The notes beneath the pieces are model-generated. The model ran no database searches and was not told where the DNA came from. It saw only the letters and a list, made by a program, of their open reading frames with translations. From assembly GCA_008923315.1 (NCBI GenBank), contig WBSF01000008.1, forward strand, positions 310,001 through 374,000: DNA of 64,000 nt. Direction: 5' to 3'. The position numbers were made by a program, and so were the translations under genes. The DNA is from Betaproteobacteria bacterium SCN1 (GTDB taxonomy: Bacteria > Pseudomonadota > Gammaproteobacteria > Burkholderiales > Thiobacillaceae). Below, piece after piece: positions 44,801-53,060 of this stretch (the first letter of the stretch is position 1; the number at the start of each line of letters is the position of its first letter).

Positions 44801-45760
44801 ATGTTAATCACGAAAGGCTTATTCCGCATGCGACGTAACAAATTTACAGCTGTACCTTACTGGATCGAACAATTCTCAAGCGATCTCTGGCTCACAAAAG
44901 GCTATACGGATGCCACTGTTGCAGCCTACCGATCCGACCTATCTGGATTCCATAGATGGCTTGAGACCCGTGGCAAATCGTGCCTGGAGGTCGTGGAAGA
45001 CGACATTTCTGCCTGGCTGGCGGCTCTTCATGAGAAGACTCTAAATCCACGCACCGTAGCCCGCCGGCTAGCTTCCCTGAAAAGCTTTTACAGATTTCTG
45101 ATTAAAGTAGGCAAGGTGTCCGAAGATCCGACCTCGCGACTCAGCAAACCCCAGCTTCCGCGTAGCCTTCCAAATACTCCAACGAATGCGGATGTGGTTA
45201 GCCTACTCGATATAACCGAGTTGAACTCCTGCACCGGTTTGAGAGACAAGGCGCTCCTTGAGCTGCTTTATGCGACGGGCCTGCGCGCCTCAGAGGTGTC
45301 AGGACTGATGATGAATGACTTGGAACACGAACGTCGTGCGATTCGTATACTTGGCAAAGGTGAGCGCGAACGCTTGGTCGTGTATGGCGAAGAAGCGGCA
45401 TTCTGGGTCAATCTGTATATCAGCAGGGCACGCCCCGCCCTGCGTCAGGACTATAAATGCGATACGCTATTTCTCTCAGCCCGAGGCAAGCGCATGCGCG
45501 TAGAGGCCATCAGGCTGATCGTTCGAAAGCATGCCAAGAACAACAACATTACACGCCCCATCAGCACGCATAGCCTACGGCATGCCTTCGCAACCCACCT
45601 ACTTGACGGTGGTGCCGACCTACGTGCCATTCAGATCTTGCTCGGCCATGCCAGCATTACAACCACTCAGATTTACACGTCAGTATCGTCCAGAAGACGA
45701 TCAGCTATTCACAAGCGAAATCACCCAAGGAAGTGTCCGAATGTGTGCGGTGATGCCTGA
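44801..45760 (+). CDS. XerC/XerD-like tyrosine recombinase
   Basis: 319 residues from the ATG at 44801, with GGAG eight bases before it; a start at 44828 is possible. Core-binding domain (WLTKGYTDATVAAYRSDL), then catalytic residues R in YATGLRASEVSGL, K in GKGERERLVVYG, HxxR in THSLRHAFATHLL, H in LGHASITT and Y in TTQIYTSV. The C-terminal tail (RNHPRKCPNVCGDA) is longer and cysteine-bearing compared with XerD. It is the third tyrosine recombinase in the window. Confidence 0.92.
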   Translation: MLITKGLFRMRRNKFTAVPYWIEQFSSDLWLTKGYTDATVAAYRSDLSGFHRWLETRGKSCLEVVEDDISAWLAALHEKTLNPRTVARRLASLKSFYRFLIKVGKVSEDPTSRLSKPQLPRSLPNTPTNADVVSLLDITELNSCTGLRDKALLELLYATGLRASEVSGLMMNDLEHERRAIRILGKGERERLVVYGEEAAFWVNLYISRARPALRQDYKCDTLFLSARGKRMRVEAIRLIVRKHAKNNNITRPISTHSLRHAFATHLLDGGADLRAIQILLGHASITTTQIYTSVSSRRRSAIHKRNHPRKCPNVCGDA

Positions 45761-45764
45761 TTGA

Positions 45765-46064
45765 TTACCCGGCCCCAACACGGCCACGAGACCGTGCTGG
45801 GGCCTTGCGGGGAGGTGGAGCCTCACCATTCCCTTGCCAGGCACGGTATCTATGCAAGGCCTCATCGGACGTTCGTGATTCGTCGAAAATATGTCGAAGC
45901 GTCGACAGATTAGCGCCTTGGGCAATAGCCGATTCAAGCAATGTAGACAACTTCTCCAGACTCTCGAACTGCGCGCGAGTTGTCCAGTACACCCTTCCAA
46001 ATGCTCGAACCTCGATTACATCGTTGTTGGCCACCAGCGCAACCAGACCTTGCTGAGAATTCAT
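45765..46064 (-). CDS. Small soluble protein of unknown function
   Basis: 99 residues from the ATG at 46064, chosen for its AGGAG ribosome site eight bases upstream. Phrase VANNDVIEVRAFGRVYWTTR, then a helical stretch (FESLEKLSTLLESAIAQGAN) and a basic proline-rich tail. Convergent with the recombinase, only four bases apart. No family recognised. Confidence 0.6.
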   Translation of the reverse strand: MNSQQGLVALVANNDVIEVRAFGRVYWTTRAQFESLEKLSTLLESAIAQGANLSTLRHIFDESRTSDEALHRYRAWQGNGEAPPPRKAPARSRGRVGAG

Positions 46065-46112
46065 AAAATTTACTCCTGATTGTTGACCAGAATCAGGTGC
46101 AAATTCCAAGCC

Positions 46113-46139
46113 AAAAAAAAGCCACCCCGAAGGGTGGCT
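46113..46139 (-). terminator. Rho-independent terminator of the helicase gene
   Basis: On the minus strand a stem AGCCACCC-TTCG-GGGTGGCT with a stable UUCG loop is followed by eight T. It stands 15 bases after the helicase stop and ends the transcript of the upstream maintenance genes. Confidence 0.92.
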
Positions 46140-46153
46140 ATGAATTCACAACT

Positions 46154-48526
46154 TCACACGATGAGCTGTTTCGCCAATGCGACCTCGATGCTGTCCCCGG
46201 ACTGGTTAAGCACGTCCAGACCGGAGTCCGGCATGTCGCCCGACGTCGATTGCGATACCGCGATCTTCTTCGCCATCAACTCCAGACATGCGGTCTGCGC
46301 CGTTCGGGCATAGCCGTAGAAATTCACGTTCACATCCTCCGTCTGCCCGATCCGCCAGGAGCGGCGCGAGGCCTGCTGGAGCGTGTAGACGTTGTAGCCG
46401 GTCTGCATGAAGCCGATGGTCGGAAATTCCAGCATATCCAGGCCGGTCTTGACGAGTTCTGGATTCGTGATGACGACGTCGACCCCGCGATCCACCTGCT
46501 CGAACAGCCAGTCTTCCCGCTTCTCGGCCTTCACGCTGGCCCGCAGCACCGCCACCCGGAATCCTTCAGTGGCGAGTAGACGCTGCATGCGCGCGGTTGT
46601 GTCGCGCGTGCCGGTGTAGGTCGCATAGGTCAGCACCCGTCGGCCCTGTCGTTTCTCACGCCTGCAGCGCTCGATGAGGATCTTCTCCTTTGGGCTCGGC
46701 TCATCGCCCAGAATGGCCGGGACATAGGCCAACTGAGCCCGTGAACGGGGATGGACGACGCGCTCTTCACGGAAACAGCAATCCGGCCAGGCCAGCAAGG
46801 TGTTCAGCACCACGCCGAGCAAGGTCTTGTCGCCTTTGCAAAGCGCTGCTTTCAGTTCAGCCTTCAGCGTGTGCATCAGTTCCTCATACCGGCTGGCCAT
46901 GTCGGCCGTCATTTCCACTTCCTCGTAGAACTCATCGTAGGGCGGCAGAATCCCCTGCCCCAGATCCCTCAGCTTCAGGAATACCGTGATGGGCACCACG
47001 TAGCGCATGATGCCCTTCGGGCCGAACCCTGGGCCCTTGGAAGTATGGTGCGTGATGGATTTACCCCTCGCCGTGCGGTGAGAGGTGGCGCTGCCTTCCT
47101 TGTAGATGTCCTTCAGGATGCCATGCTGACGCATGAACTCCATCGATGCCGTGCCCAGGGTATTGCGATTGTTGTATCCGAAACCGTCCTCGATCATCAT
47201 GGTCGGATTCAGCCGGTGCAACAGATAGAACAAATCGTCGGCATAGCCGCCCATCAGGGTACCGGTCAGCAGCAGAATTTTCTGGCACTTGCGCGCCAGA
47301 ACACCCATCGCCTGTCCCTGGGCCGAACCTTCGTTCTTGTACTCGTGCCCCTCATCGACGATCAAGGTTCCGAAATAGCCCTGTGGCAGATACCGCTTGA
47401 TGAACTCCGTAGGCTGGTACCCGCCTTGCCCGAAGGCAAACTCCATTCTGGCCATGCCGCGCTCCATGCGCTTCGCCTGCCGGTCGCTGAACACCAGTTC
47501 GCCCTCTTCGTTCAGCAGATTGATGAACTCGAAGACGTTGTCCTCCAGCATCCCTGCCAGCATGTCCACACCGAACTGGCTGACCAGCTTCTCTGCAGTC
47601 TTGTCTCCGATTGAGGGGATCTGCTTCAGGTTCTCCAACAGCATGTCGCGCTGATCCCGCCGCTCGCCGGTACGCGACACCAGAGTCCAAAGGCGTTCGC
47701 CGCAGGACCGGCTCGTTTCCTCGACCCTGCCGTCGATCCAGCACGTGCCGCGCACGGTGTTTCCGCAATGCTGACGGTTCTTGTTGAGGTACGCTTCGGC
47801 GAACCTGGCCCGCAGGGGCTTCAGATCGTCGTCAAGAATGACGCCGCCGCACGCCGGGCAGACGGCATAACGCCCGGATTCGCACGCCTCGCCTTCGCCG
47901 AAGCTCATCGAGCGAACGGCAAATGCCGGCAGCCAATTGAAGCCCATCCGCATCCGGACGCGCCCCAGGACGAAGAATTCTGGAACGGACGGCTGTTCCC
48001 GCATGGCGCGGATTTCGAGCAGCTTCTTGAGGGTATCCGGGCCGTTGAGGATCCAGACCCGCGCACCAGGAACCGTTGCCTTGATCTCACGCCGCCACTT
48101 GTAAACCAGGTGCGGGGGAGAAATCACCAATGTGCGTCGATATCCTTCCTCGTGCAGGATGGCGGCCGCTGCAATGGCCATCATGGTCTTGCCTGTGCCC
48201 ATCTCGGCGTTGAGGATGGCAGCAGGCTCGTCCTCGTCGATCAGCAGCCGTGCAATCGCCTGTACGGCCTCGGCCTGCTTATCGAATGGACGCCGATCGA
48301 GCGCGTCCATTACCGCAGCACGCCCCGGATCCGGGACGCCATCGTAGATCGGAGGGTTCTGACGCTGTACAGCCGCCAGCAGCCCGTCACCAAAATCAGC
48401 GATGAACTGGCTCAGCGGGATGACTTCGACTCCCCTGCTTTCAAGCCCCTGCACGACGATATCTCCGGCGAGCTCGCCGCCGGCGTCGATGCAGGCCCCG
48501 GGGGTAGTTGAAATGGTTGTGCTCAC
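46154..48526 (-). CDS. SNF2/superfamily II helicase with a zinc-binding insertion
   Basis: 790 residues from a GTG with AAGGAG seven bases before it. Walker A in NAEMGTGKTMMAIA at about residue 109, motif II DEGHEYKN near 395, motif III LLTGTLMGG near 420, and C-terminal helicase motifs (VLTYATYTGTRD, SRRSWRIGQTEDVNV) near 660-750. Between the lobes is a cysteine-rich insertion (YAVCPACGG ... HCGNTVRGTC ... RSCGERLW). Similar helicases sit in conserved blocks of SPI-7/PFGI-1-like ICEs. Probably aids replication or protection of the element. Its leader carries a Shine-Dalgarno-sequestering repeat. Confidence 0.9.
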   Translation of the reverse strand: MSTTISTTPGACIDAGGELAGDIVVQGLESRGVEVIPLSQFIADFGDGLLAAVQRQNPPIYDGVPDPGRAAVMDALDRRPFDKQAEAVQAIARLLIDEDEPAAILNAEMGTGKTMMAIAAAAILHEEGYRRTLVISPPHLVYKWRREIKATVPGARVWILNGPDTLKKLLEIRAMREQPSVPEFFVLGRVRMRMGFNWLPAFAVRSMSFGEGEACESGRYAVCPACGGVILDDDLKPLRARFAEAYLNKNRQHCGNTVRGTCWIDGRVEETSRSCGERLWTLVSRTGERRDQRDMLLENLKQIPSIGDKTAEKLVSQFGVDMLAGMLEDNVFEFINLLNEEGELVFSDRQAKRMERGMARMEFAFGQGGYQPTEFIKRYLPQGYFGTLIVDEGHEYKNEGSAQGQAMGVLARKCQKILLLTGTLMGGYADDLFYLLHRLNPTMMIEDGFGYNNRNTLGTASMEFMRQHGILKDIYKEGSATSHRTARGKSITHHTSKGPGFGPKGIMRYVVPITVFLKLRDLGQGILPPYDEFYEEVEMTADMASRYEELMHTLKAELKAALCKGDKTLLGVVLNTLLAWPDCCFREERVVHPRSRAQLAYVPAILGDEPSPKEKILIERCRREKRQGRRVLTYATYTGTRDTTARMQRLLATEGFRVAVLRASVKAEKREDWLFEQVDRGVDVVITNPELVKTGLDMLEFPTIGFMQTGYNVYTLQQASRRSWRIGQTEDVNVNFYGYARTAQTACLELMAKKIAVSQSTSGDMPDSGLDVLNQSGDSIEVALAKQLIV

Positions 48527-48700
48527 TATGCGCTCCTTGAAAAATAAGGGGAGCGCACCTCCCCATAGGGAGGCGAACTCCCCTTGGGGTTGACGATGAA
48601 ATTCCAGGCCGGAAGGCCCGCCGTTTTCAGGAACTGAACGGCTTTGGTCGACGCGTTACGCTGCGCCAGGCTGGCCGATACTGTCGGCCAACAGTGAAAC
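48527..48700 (-). promoter_or_regulatory. Leader repeat, long form, upstream of the helicase gene
   Basis: TGCGCTCC (plus 48529-48536, containing the Shine-Dalgarno complement) pairs with GGAGCGCA (48550-48557). The same bases can instead form GGGGAG/CTCCCC (48548-48553/48559-48564), and a further GGGAG/CTCCC hairpin follows. Beyond lie the hairpin GCCGTT..TTCAG/CTGAACGGC (48620-48642) and a pseudoknot: stem GGCCGA/TCGGCC (48673-48678/48684-48689), loop TACTG pairing with CAGTG at 48692-48696. Confidence 0.75.
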
Positions 48701-48747
48701 ACCTTGAAACGCCAGGCTTGCTCTACCTCGCAACGGACTCAACGGGC

Positions 48748-49419
48748 TCAAGCGGTCATTCCCGGCCTGCGCCGATGCTCATGGCGCGCTGACTCTATCC
48801 ACCGTGCTTCCTCGCCCTCGATCCCGACCATTCCCGACTTGACCATCGAAGACAGGTCATCGGCAAAGGAATCAGGCAAAGCGATCCGCACGGCGCTCAC
48901 ACCACCCAAGGGTGGGAAGGAGGTCGCTTCCATGAAGGTCAGGCAGATGGACTCGGTTGCGCGAAGCACAACCTCGCGCCAGCTATCCAGCAGCGGCAAG
49001 GGCGACAGAGCTTTGTAGGCTTCCCAGACGAGTCTCTGGAGCCGATCGCGCGAGGCCTCGCTAAACGGCTCGTCCATGAGTACCCATGCGATACGGCTGG
49101 CCTTGTCAGGCTGTAGCAGCACCGGGTCGTAAACCCAGGCATGCACCAGGTTCCCGAACAGGTTTTCCCGCGGCAACCGGCCCGTGAACTTGGTCAGCCG
49201 GTCGGATTGCCCGATCGAAACCGGATGGACCTGGCCGCTCTGCTCGTCTAACAGCCGGAAGGCATGCAATCCGCCTTCCGACCAGCCGAGCTGGAAAGCC
49301 GCCATCATCTGATGTATCGCTGTGTCCCGACCATAGATCGAAAGAAACATGAGATTGTTCGATTCGTCGCGGATACAGGCATCCGCGTACAGATCGGAGA
49401 GTTCCATGAATTTGAACAT
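48748..49419 (-). CDS. Hypothetical ICE-block protein
   Basis: 223 residues; AGGAG eight bases before the ATG. Soluble and mixed alpha/beta in appearance (SIYGRDTAIHQMMAAFQLGW, FTGRLPRENLFGNLVHAWVYDP). C-terminus basic (HEHRRRPGM). No motif I can name; it has the same sort of leader as its neighbours. It sits just upstream of the helicase gene on the same strand and may share its transcript. Confidence 0.7.
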   Translation of the reverse strand: MFKFMELSDLYADACIRDESNNLMFLSIYGRDTAIHQMMAAFQLGWSEGGLHAFRLLDEQSGQVHPVSIGQSDRLTKFTGRLPRENLFGNLVHAWVYDPVLLQPDKASRIAWVLMDEPFSEASRDRLQRLVWEAYKALSPLPLLDSWREVVLRATESICLTFMEATSFPPLGGVSAVRIALPDSFADDLSSMVKSGMVGIEGEEARWIESARHEHRRRPGMTA

Positions 49420-49484
49420 GCTGATGTGCTCCTAAAAACCGGGAGACCGCAGCCCCTTGGGGACAGCGGCACCCGCAGGGTTGA
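49420..49484 (-). promoter_or_regulatory. Leader repeat, short form, upstream of the 48748 gene
   Basis: In the mRNA: ACCC, GGGTGCCGCTGTCCCC, AAGGGGCTGCGGTCTCCC, then the AGGAGC ribosome site. GTCCCC/GGGGCT and CCGC/GCGG form one hairpin; CTCC can pair with GGAG of the ribosome site, but only four bases, so this copy is weaker than others. Confidence 0.5.
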
Positions 49485-49502
49485 AGATCGCTGTCCGCCG
49501 GC

Positions 49503-50150
49503 CTATTGACCGTCGGCCTGCCGATGGATGGCGCTCACCCAGTCTGGATTGACCGTCGCCGATAGCGAACCGAAGCGGTAGACCGAAGTGATGCCGTTGT
49601 CGGCGCATTGCACGTCGACCAGGTCTGCCGGGCTTGCGGTTTCGGTGTCGAAATCGAGCGCAACAAAATCGAGCGGCTGGCTTGTGCATACCCACTGAAC
49701 GAGGCCGCCTTCGATTCCGATCACTGCCTGGATCGGCGGCCCGCTGCCGCCGTGGCTCTGCATGACACGCCCGGCAAGCTGCATGGCTGTCCTCAAGGCA
49801 CTTTCGCGGGCTGCCGGCTCTCCGAACGTGTCGGCCGCAAGCAGAAGCTCACACACCCGATGGGCGAGCCGATCGTTTTCCAGGGATTTGACGCTGGCGT
49901 CCTTGTCGGGCCATTCGCCCACCTCGCCGACTACCTTGAACTCCAGAACGTCTCCGGCATCACCGTCTTCCTCGTAGTCGTCATACAGCAATGGAACTTC
50001 GGGAGTGTCGTTCCATAGCGTGCAGTCTGAAAACATCGAGTCGGCCTTCTGAATGGCCTCTTCGGGGGTGGCTGAACTGATCCCCACGCGAACCACATGC
50101 GTGTAAGGCAGTTCGTACTCAACGATGAATTTACGGGTTGGTGTGCTCAT
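49503..50150 (-). CDS. Hypothetical ICE-block protein
   Basis: 215 residues with a strong AAGGAG site. Acidic overall. N-terminal part reads KFIVEYELPYTHVVRVGISS and SATPEEAIQKADSMF, a ferredoxin-like or SH3-like strand pattern typical of small phage-like modules; C-terminal part has VDVQCADNGITSVYRFG. No recognised family. It lies between the C5 methyltransferase and the 48748 gene. Confidence 0.7.
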   Translation of the reverse strand: MSTPTRKFIVEYELPYTHVVRVGISSATPEEAIQKADSMFSDCTLWNDTPEVPLLYDDYEEDGDAGDVLEFKVVGEVGEWPDKDASVKSLENDRLAHRVCELLLAADTFGEPAARESALRTAMQLAGRVMQSHGGSGPPIQAVIGIEGGLVQWVCTSQPLDFVALDFDTETASPADLVDVQCADNGITSVYRFGSLSATVNPDWVSAIHRQADGQ

Positions 50151-50400
50151 AGTGCGCTCCTTTCTGAAGTGAGGGAGCGCATCTCGCCCAAGGGGAGATG
50201 TACTCCCCAGGGGGTTGAATTACGATGGAATCCCGGCCCCTTTCGAGGCGTTCCGATTGCAGGGACCGATCGGATGCATTTCCGCTTGCGCCGCGGGAGC
50301 GGGCTGAGACTGCCAGCCAACAGTGAAACCCTGTCGAAGGCTACGTACCTTTCTCGAACCCGCGGCACCGGCGCCGCGGGTTCGAGAAAGGCCCCCCAAG
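50151..50400 (-). promoter_or_regulatory. Leader repeat, long form, upstream of the 49503 gene
   Basis: TGCGCTCC next to the ribosome site pairs with GGAGCGCA upstream, as in the helicase leader. A GGGGAG..CTCCCC hairpin follows. The pseudoknot stem here is GGCTG/CAGCC (50302-50306/50314-50318) with loop ACTG and partner CAGTG at 50321-50325. The far end carries a 19-base-arm palindrome, CCTTTCTCGAACCCGCGGC at 50348-50366 against 50373-50391, which may terminate the upstream methyltransferase transcript. Confidence 0.75.
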
Positions 50401-50413
50401 GGGGCCAGGGTGG

Positions 50414-51826
50414 TCAACCGCATGCAGTTCGCGTCGAACGGATCCATTCATCGAGACCTGCTGCCGTACCGGCGCACCAGACCTTGAGGGCACGGGCAAT
50501 CAGCGCGCCAAGCGCGACGAAAGGCTGGTAAACCACGGACTGCCCCAGCATCTCGTGCGCCACGGTATCCGAGAGGCCAGCCGCCAGGTGCGGCGGGATC
50601 TGCTTCACTCTCGCGTGCTCGGCGGGTGTCAGTTGCCGCAACAGTTCTGGATTCTCCGGATGGCGGATCTTCGGGTCGGTACTTCTGACCTTGGCATAGC
50701 CCTTGGTGATCGTCCCGATACGGTCGCAGGATGCGTCGAAAACCTGCATCCGGAATCCCTTGCCCGCTTCCCGGTCGCGCGCTTCCTTGGCTTTGAGTCC
50801 TGCCATCGTCGACCACCGTGCGTCATCCCACGGGAGCGCCTCAAGCACGTCGCCCAAGGTCGGCCGCGCACCCACCGGCTTCACGATGCCCAGCGGGTCG
50901 AGCTCGATCCCCCGCGTCATCGCCACCAGGCAGTACCGCTCCCGATCCTCGATCGCATTGAAGTCCCGTCCCCGGAGGGCCAGCTCGTGAACGTCATACC
51001 CAAGATCGCGCAGGCTCGTCCGCAGGATCGCGGCGCTCGCGCTGGCCTGATACAGGGGCACGTTCTCCAGGATGACCACCAGCGGGTTGACCTGCGCGAT
51101 CACCGCCAGGAACGGTGCCACCAGATGCCCGACTTCCGGGTGCTCTTCGGGCAGGGCAAGCTTGCGCTTGGCTCGGCCGCTGGCACTCGCGCCGGAACAC
51201 GGCAGCCCAGCTTCGAGGATGCTCACGGCCGGCAGCCTGTCCATTACCCAACGGTCGTAGGCCAACTCCTGCAACGGTGCGGCTAACGCCACGGTCTCGA
51301 TTTCCCATGCATCGTTCGCTTCGCGAGCCTGGTCGAGCAGTTCCGCCCGTATCTCGTTTGCGAACATCAGCCTGGCGTCGACTCCCTCGGCATACAAGCC
51401 AGCGTGGACCGCATGCGAGAGAATGCCTCCACCGTGGGAGATAGACCCCATCGATAGCGGCTCGCCTGCTAGCAGTGCTCTTCTGGCCAGAGCCAGCCGC
51501 CGCCGGCGGCGTGACTCGGAGGCCAGCGGAAGTATGGTGATTCCGCTCCCAAGCATCAGCACACGTACCGAAGGTTGCCCTTCGAACAATCCAAGGACTT
51601 CACGGCTGTTCAGATCGATCACAGGCTGGTCGGACTGCCCACGACGTTTACGGGATACGATGCGGCCGCCCGCCTCGTTCAGCACCAGGCGAATCCGGTC
51701 TTCCTGAAGATGGACATCGAACCGCAGCCCGGGCCGGAACCCCGCGTGAGCGAGATTCGGCCCCTGCAGCCAGATCCTAGGAATACCGCGATTCGAGCCC
51801 ACCGTTAGAACCAGGTAGTGCTTCAT
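50414..51826 (-). CDS. C5-cytosine DNA methyltransferase
   Basis: 470 residues from the ATG at 51826, which overlaps the upstream stop. Motif I SMGSISHGGGILSHAVHAGL, catalytic motif IV LPCSGASASGRAK near residue 210, motif VI VVILENVPLY near 252, and motifs IX-X RQLTPAEHARVKQIPPHLAA and VAHEMLGQSVVYQPF. The catalytic cysteine and ENV are intact, while the SGAS text after Cys differs from the usual FSxxG. An orphan methylase inside the maintenance block probably protects the element against host restriction. Confidence 0.88.
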   Translation of the reverse strand: MKHYLVLTVGSNRGIPRIWLQGPNLAHAGFRPGLRFDVHLQEDRIRLVLNEAGGRIVSRKRRGQSDQPVIDLNSREVLGLFEGQPSVRVLMLGSGITILPLASESRRRRRLALARRALLAGEPLSMGSISHGGGILSHAVHAGLYAEGVDARLMFANEIRAELLDQAREANDAWEIETVALAAPLQELAYDRWVMDRLPAVSILEAGLPCSGASASGRAKRKLALPEEHPEVGHLVAPFLAVIAQVNPLVVILENVPLYQASASAAILRTSLRDLGYDVHELALRGRDFNAIEDRERYCLVAMTRGIELDPLGIVKPVGARPTLGDVLEALPWDDARWSTMAGLKAKEARDREAGKGFRMQVFDASCDRIGTITKGYAKVRSTDPKIRHPENPELLRQLTPAEHARVKQIPPHLAAGLSDTVAHEMLGQSVVYQPFVALGALIARALKVWCAGTAAGLDEWIRSTRTACG

Positions 51827-52341
51827 ACCGATTCCCCGGCCAGCCAACGCGACTGCATACTCTGAACGTGCAGTTCGATGAAATCTTCGACACGGTCATG
51901 GAATCCGTTCCCGTTGAAGACCGAATACAGAATGCCGCCACGCCAGAACATCGGCCAGTAGCCATGTTCCCGATCGATCACGCAGCCCTCCGGACGCGCA
52001 TGCAATGCAGCCCTGCGCAGCGCACCCACACGAAACCCGACTGTGCGAAGCACATGGGCATTCGTACCGTGCCAGGCTTCGATGTAGCATTCGCCATCGG
52101 CCTGTACCCATAAGGCGGTACCGTGGACATGCCGAACAGGCGCCTTGTTCACCCAATCGGGCTCCCAGCCGGCATTGGTCATTTCGATACCGGCGCGGAC
52201 AAGCTCGTGCGCCTTGACCAGTTCCAGTATTTCCTCGCCGCGATGTAGCAGTCTTGCATCGATGATGGTCTCGTAATATTGCGGACAGCGATCCACGACG
52301 TGCTCCGCTTCCGTCTGTAGTACCAGCTTGAATTGATTCAT
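51823..52341 (-). CDS. Hypothetical ICE-block protein
   Basis: 172 residues from the ATG at 52341, with an AAGGAGCG site. Soluble; phrases FKLVLQTEAEHVVDRCPQYY and GREVLE-like helices near the start, then ALWVQADGECYIEAWHGTNA. Overlaps the methyltransferase start, so the two are co-translated. No family recognised. Confidence 0.7.
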   Translation of the reverse strand: MNQFKLVLQTEAEHVVDRCPQYYETIIDARLLHRGEEILELVKAHELVRAGIEMTNAGWEPDWVNKAPVRHVHGTALWVQADGECYIEAWHGTNAHVLRTVGFRVGALRRAALHARPEGCVIDREHGYWPMFWRGGILYSVFNGNGFHDRVEDFIELHVQSMQSRWLAGESV

Positions 52342-52406
52342 GTTGCGCTCCTTGGAATGATGGACGCGCACCGCCCCGAAGGGGGTACGCCCCCTCGGGG
52401 TTGATG
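52342..52406 (-). promoter_or_regulatory. Leader repeat, short form, upstream of the 51823 gene
   Basis: TGCGCTCC (52344-52351) pairs with GGACGCGCA (52362-52370) with one bulged base; then GGGGGTAC..CCCCC-type hairpins and CCCCGA/TCGGGG. The bulge shows the pairing is kept although the arm has changed. Confidence 0.65.
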
Positions 52407-52441
52407 ATGGAAAGCAGCCTCGTGAAAGGCCGCCGGAACAG

Positions 52442-52975
52442 TCAGTAACCCAGACCGTTCTTCAGCTTCAGGCCTTGAATGACCTCGCTCATGGGCCGGG
52501 GATCAAAGTGGAAATCCAACTCCACATGGAAACCCCTGATGGCCACGTCGACCAGCTCGACGATCGGAATACAGCCGTATTCGGCACTCAGCATGTCGCC
52601 GTTGAGGCAGGCATAACCGAAGGCCTGCTCCACCCCACTCCCGTCTTGGTCCTTTTCAGTGATATACCAGTCGCTACCTCCAATGAAATAGTGAAGGTAG
52701 GCAATCGGGTCACGGACGTCCTGCTGCCCATGGGTTGATGGCATGGTGGTAATTCGACCATCCAGCTCGATCATCTTGTCGATGAAGAACTGACCCTCCT
52801 CGCCCAGCATGAGCTGCTCGACTGTGGTCGATTGCGCCACGTGCATGAAGTCCCGGATCCGGCTCAAAGCAGCCTGGCCTTTGGAAAGGCCGGGCCCTGC
52901 ATCGCGGGCCTGGGCGGTGGATGAGTGCGGTACGGCGACGGGCAAGCCGTCGTCAAACAATGAGATATTTCGCAT
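52442..52975 (-). CDS. Hypothetical ICE-block protein
   Basis: 177 residues from the ATG at 52975; GGAGG stands eight bases upstream. Soluble. N-terminal polar tail (VAVPHSSTAQARDAGPGLSK), a helical segment (ALSRIRDFMHVAQSTTVEQL), then a beta-rich region (FHVELDFHFDPRPMSEVIQG). The text ...IPIVELVDVAIRGFHVELDF suggests a stable alpha/beta domain. Not recognised. Between the DUF6094 methylase and the 51823 gene. Confidence 0.68.
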   Translation of the reverse strand: MRNISLFDDGLPVAVPHSSTAQARDAGPGLSKGQAALSRIRDFMHVAQSTTVEQLMLGEEGQFFIDKMIELDGRITTMPSTHGQQDVRDPIAYLHYFIGGSDWYITEKDQDGSGVEQAFGYACLNGDMLSAEYGCIPIVELVDVAIRGFHVELDFHFDPRPMSEVIQGLKLKNGLGY

Positions 52976-53030
52976 GATGGATTCCTCCTTGGAATAAATG
53001 CCGAAGGAATCCCCGCCTGGCGGGGATTCC
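52976..53030 (-). promoter_or_regulatory. Leader repeat with an explicit strand-exchange switch
   Basis: GGATTCC (52979-52985), complementary to the ribosome-site side GGAATCC, pairs with GGAATCC at 53006-53012. That same GGAATCC is also half of a near-perfect hairpin GGAATCCCCG/CGGGGATTCC (53006-53030). The two pairings exclude each other, so the ribosome site is either hidden or free. Sequence unlike the other copies, structure the same. Confidence 0.75.
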
Positions 53031-53060
53031 CGCACGGCGGTGGCTTAAAAATGAAATGGG

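Noticed and set aside
50348-50391. The 19-base-arm palindrome as an attachment site
   Set aside because: Similar CTTTCTC...GAGAAAG stems end other long leaders, so it belongs to the leader/terminator family.
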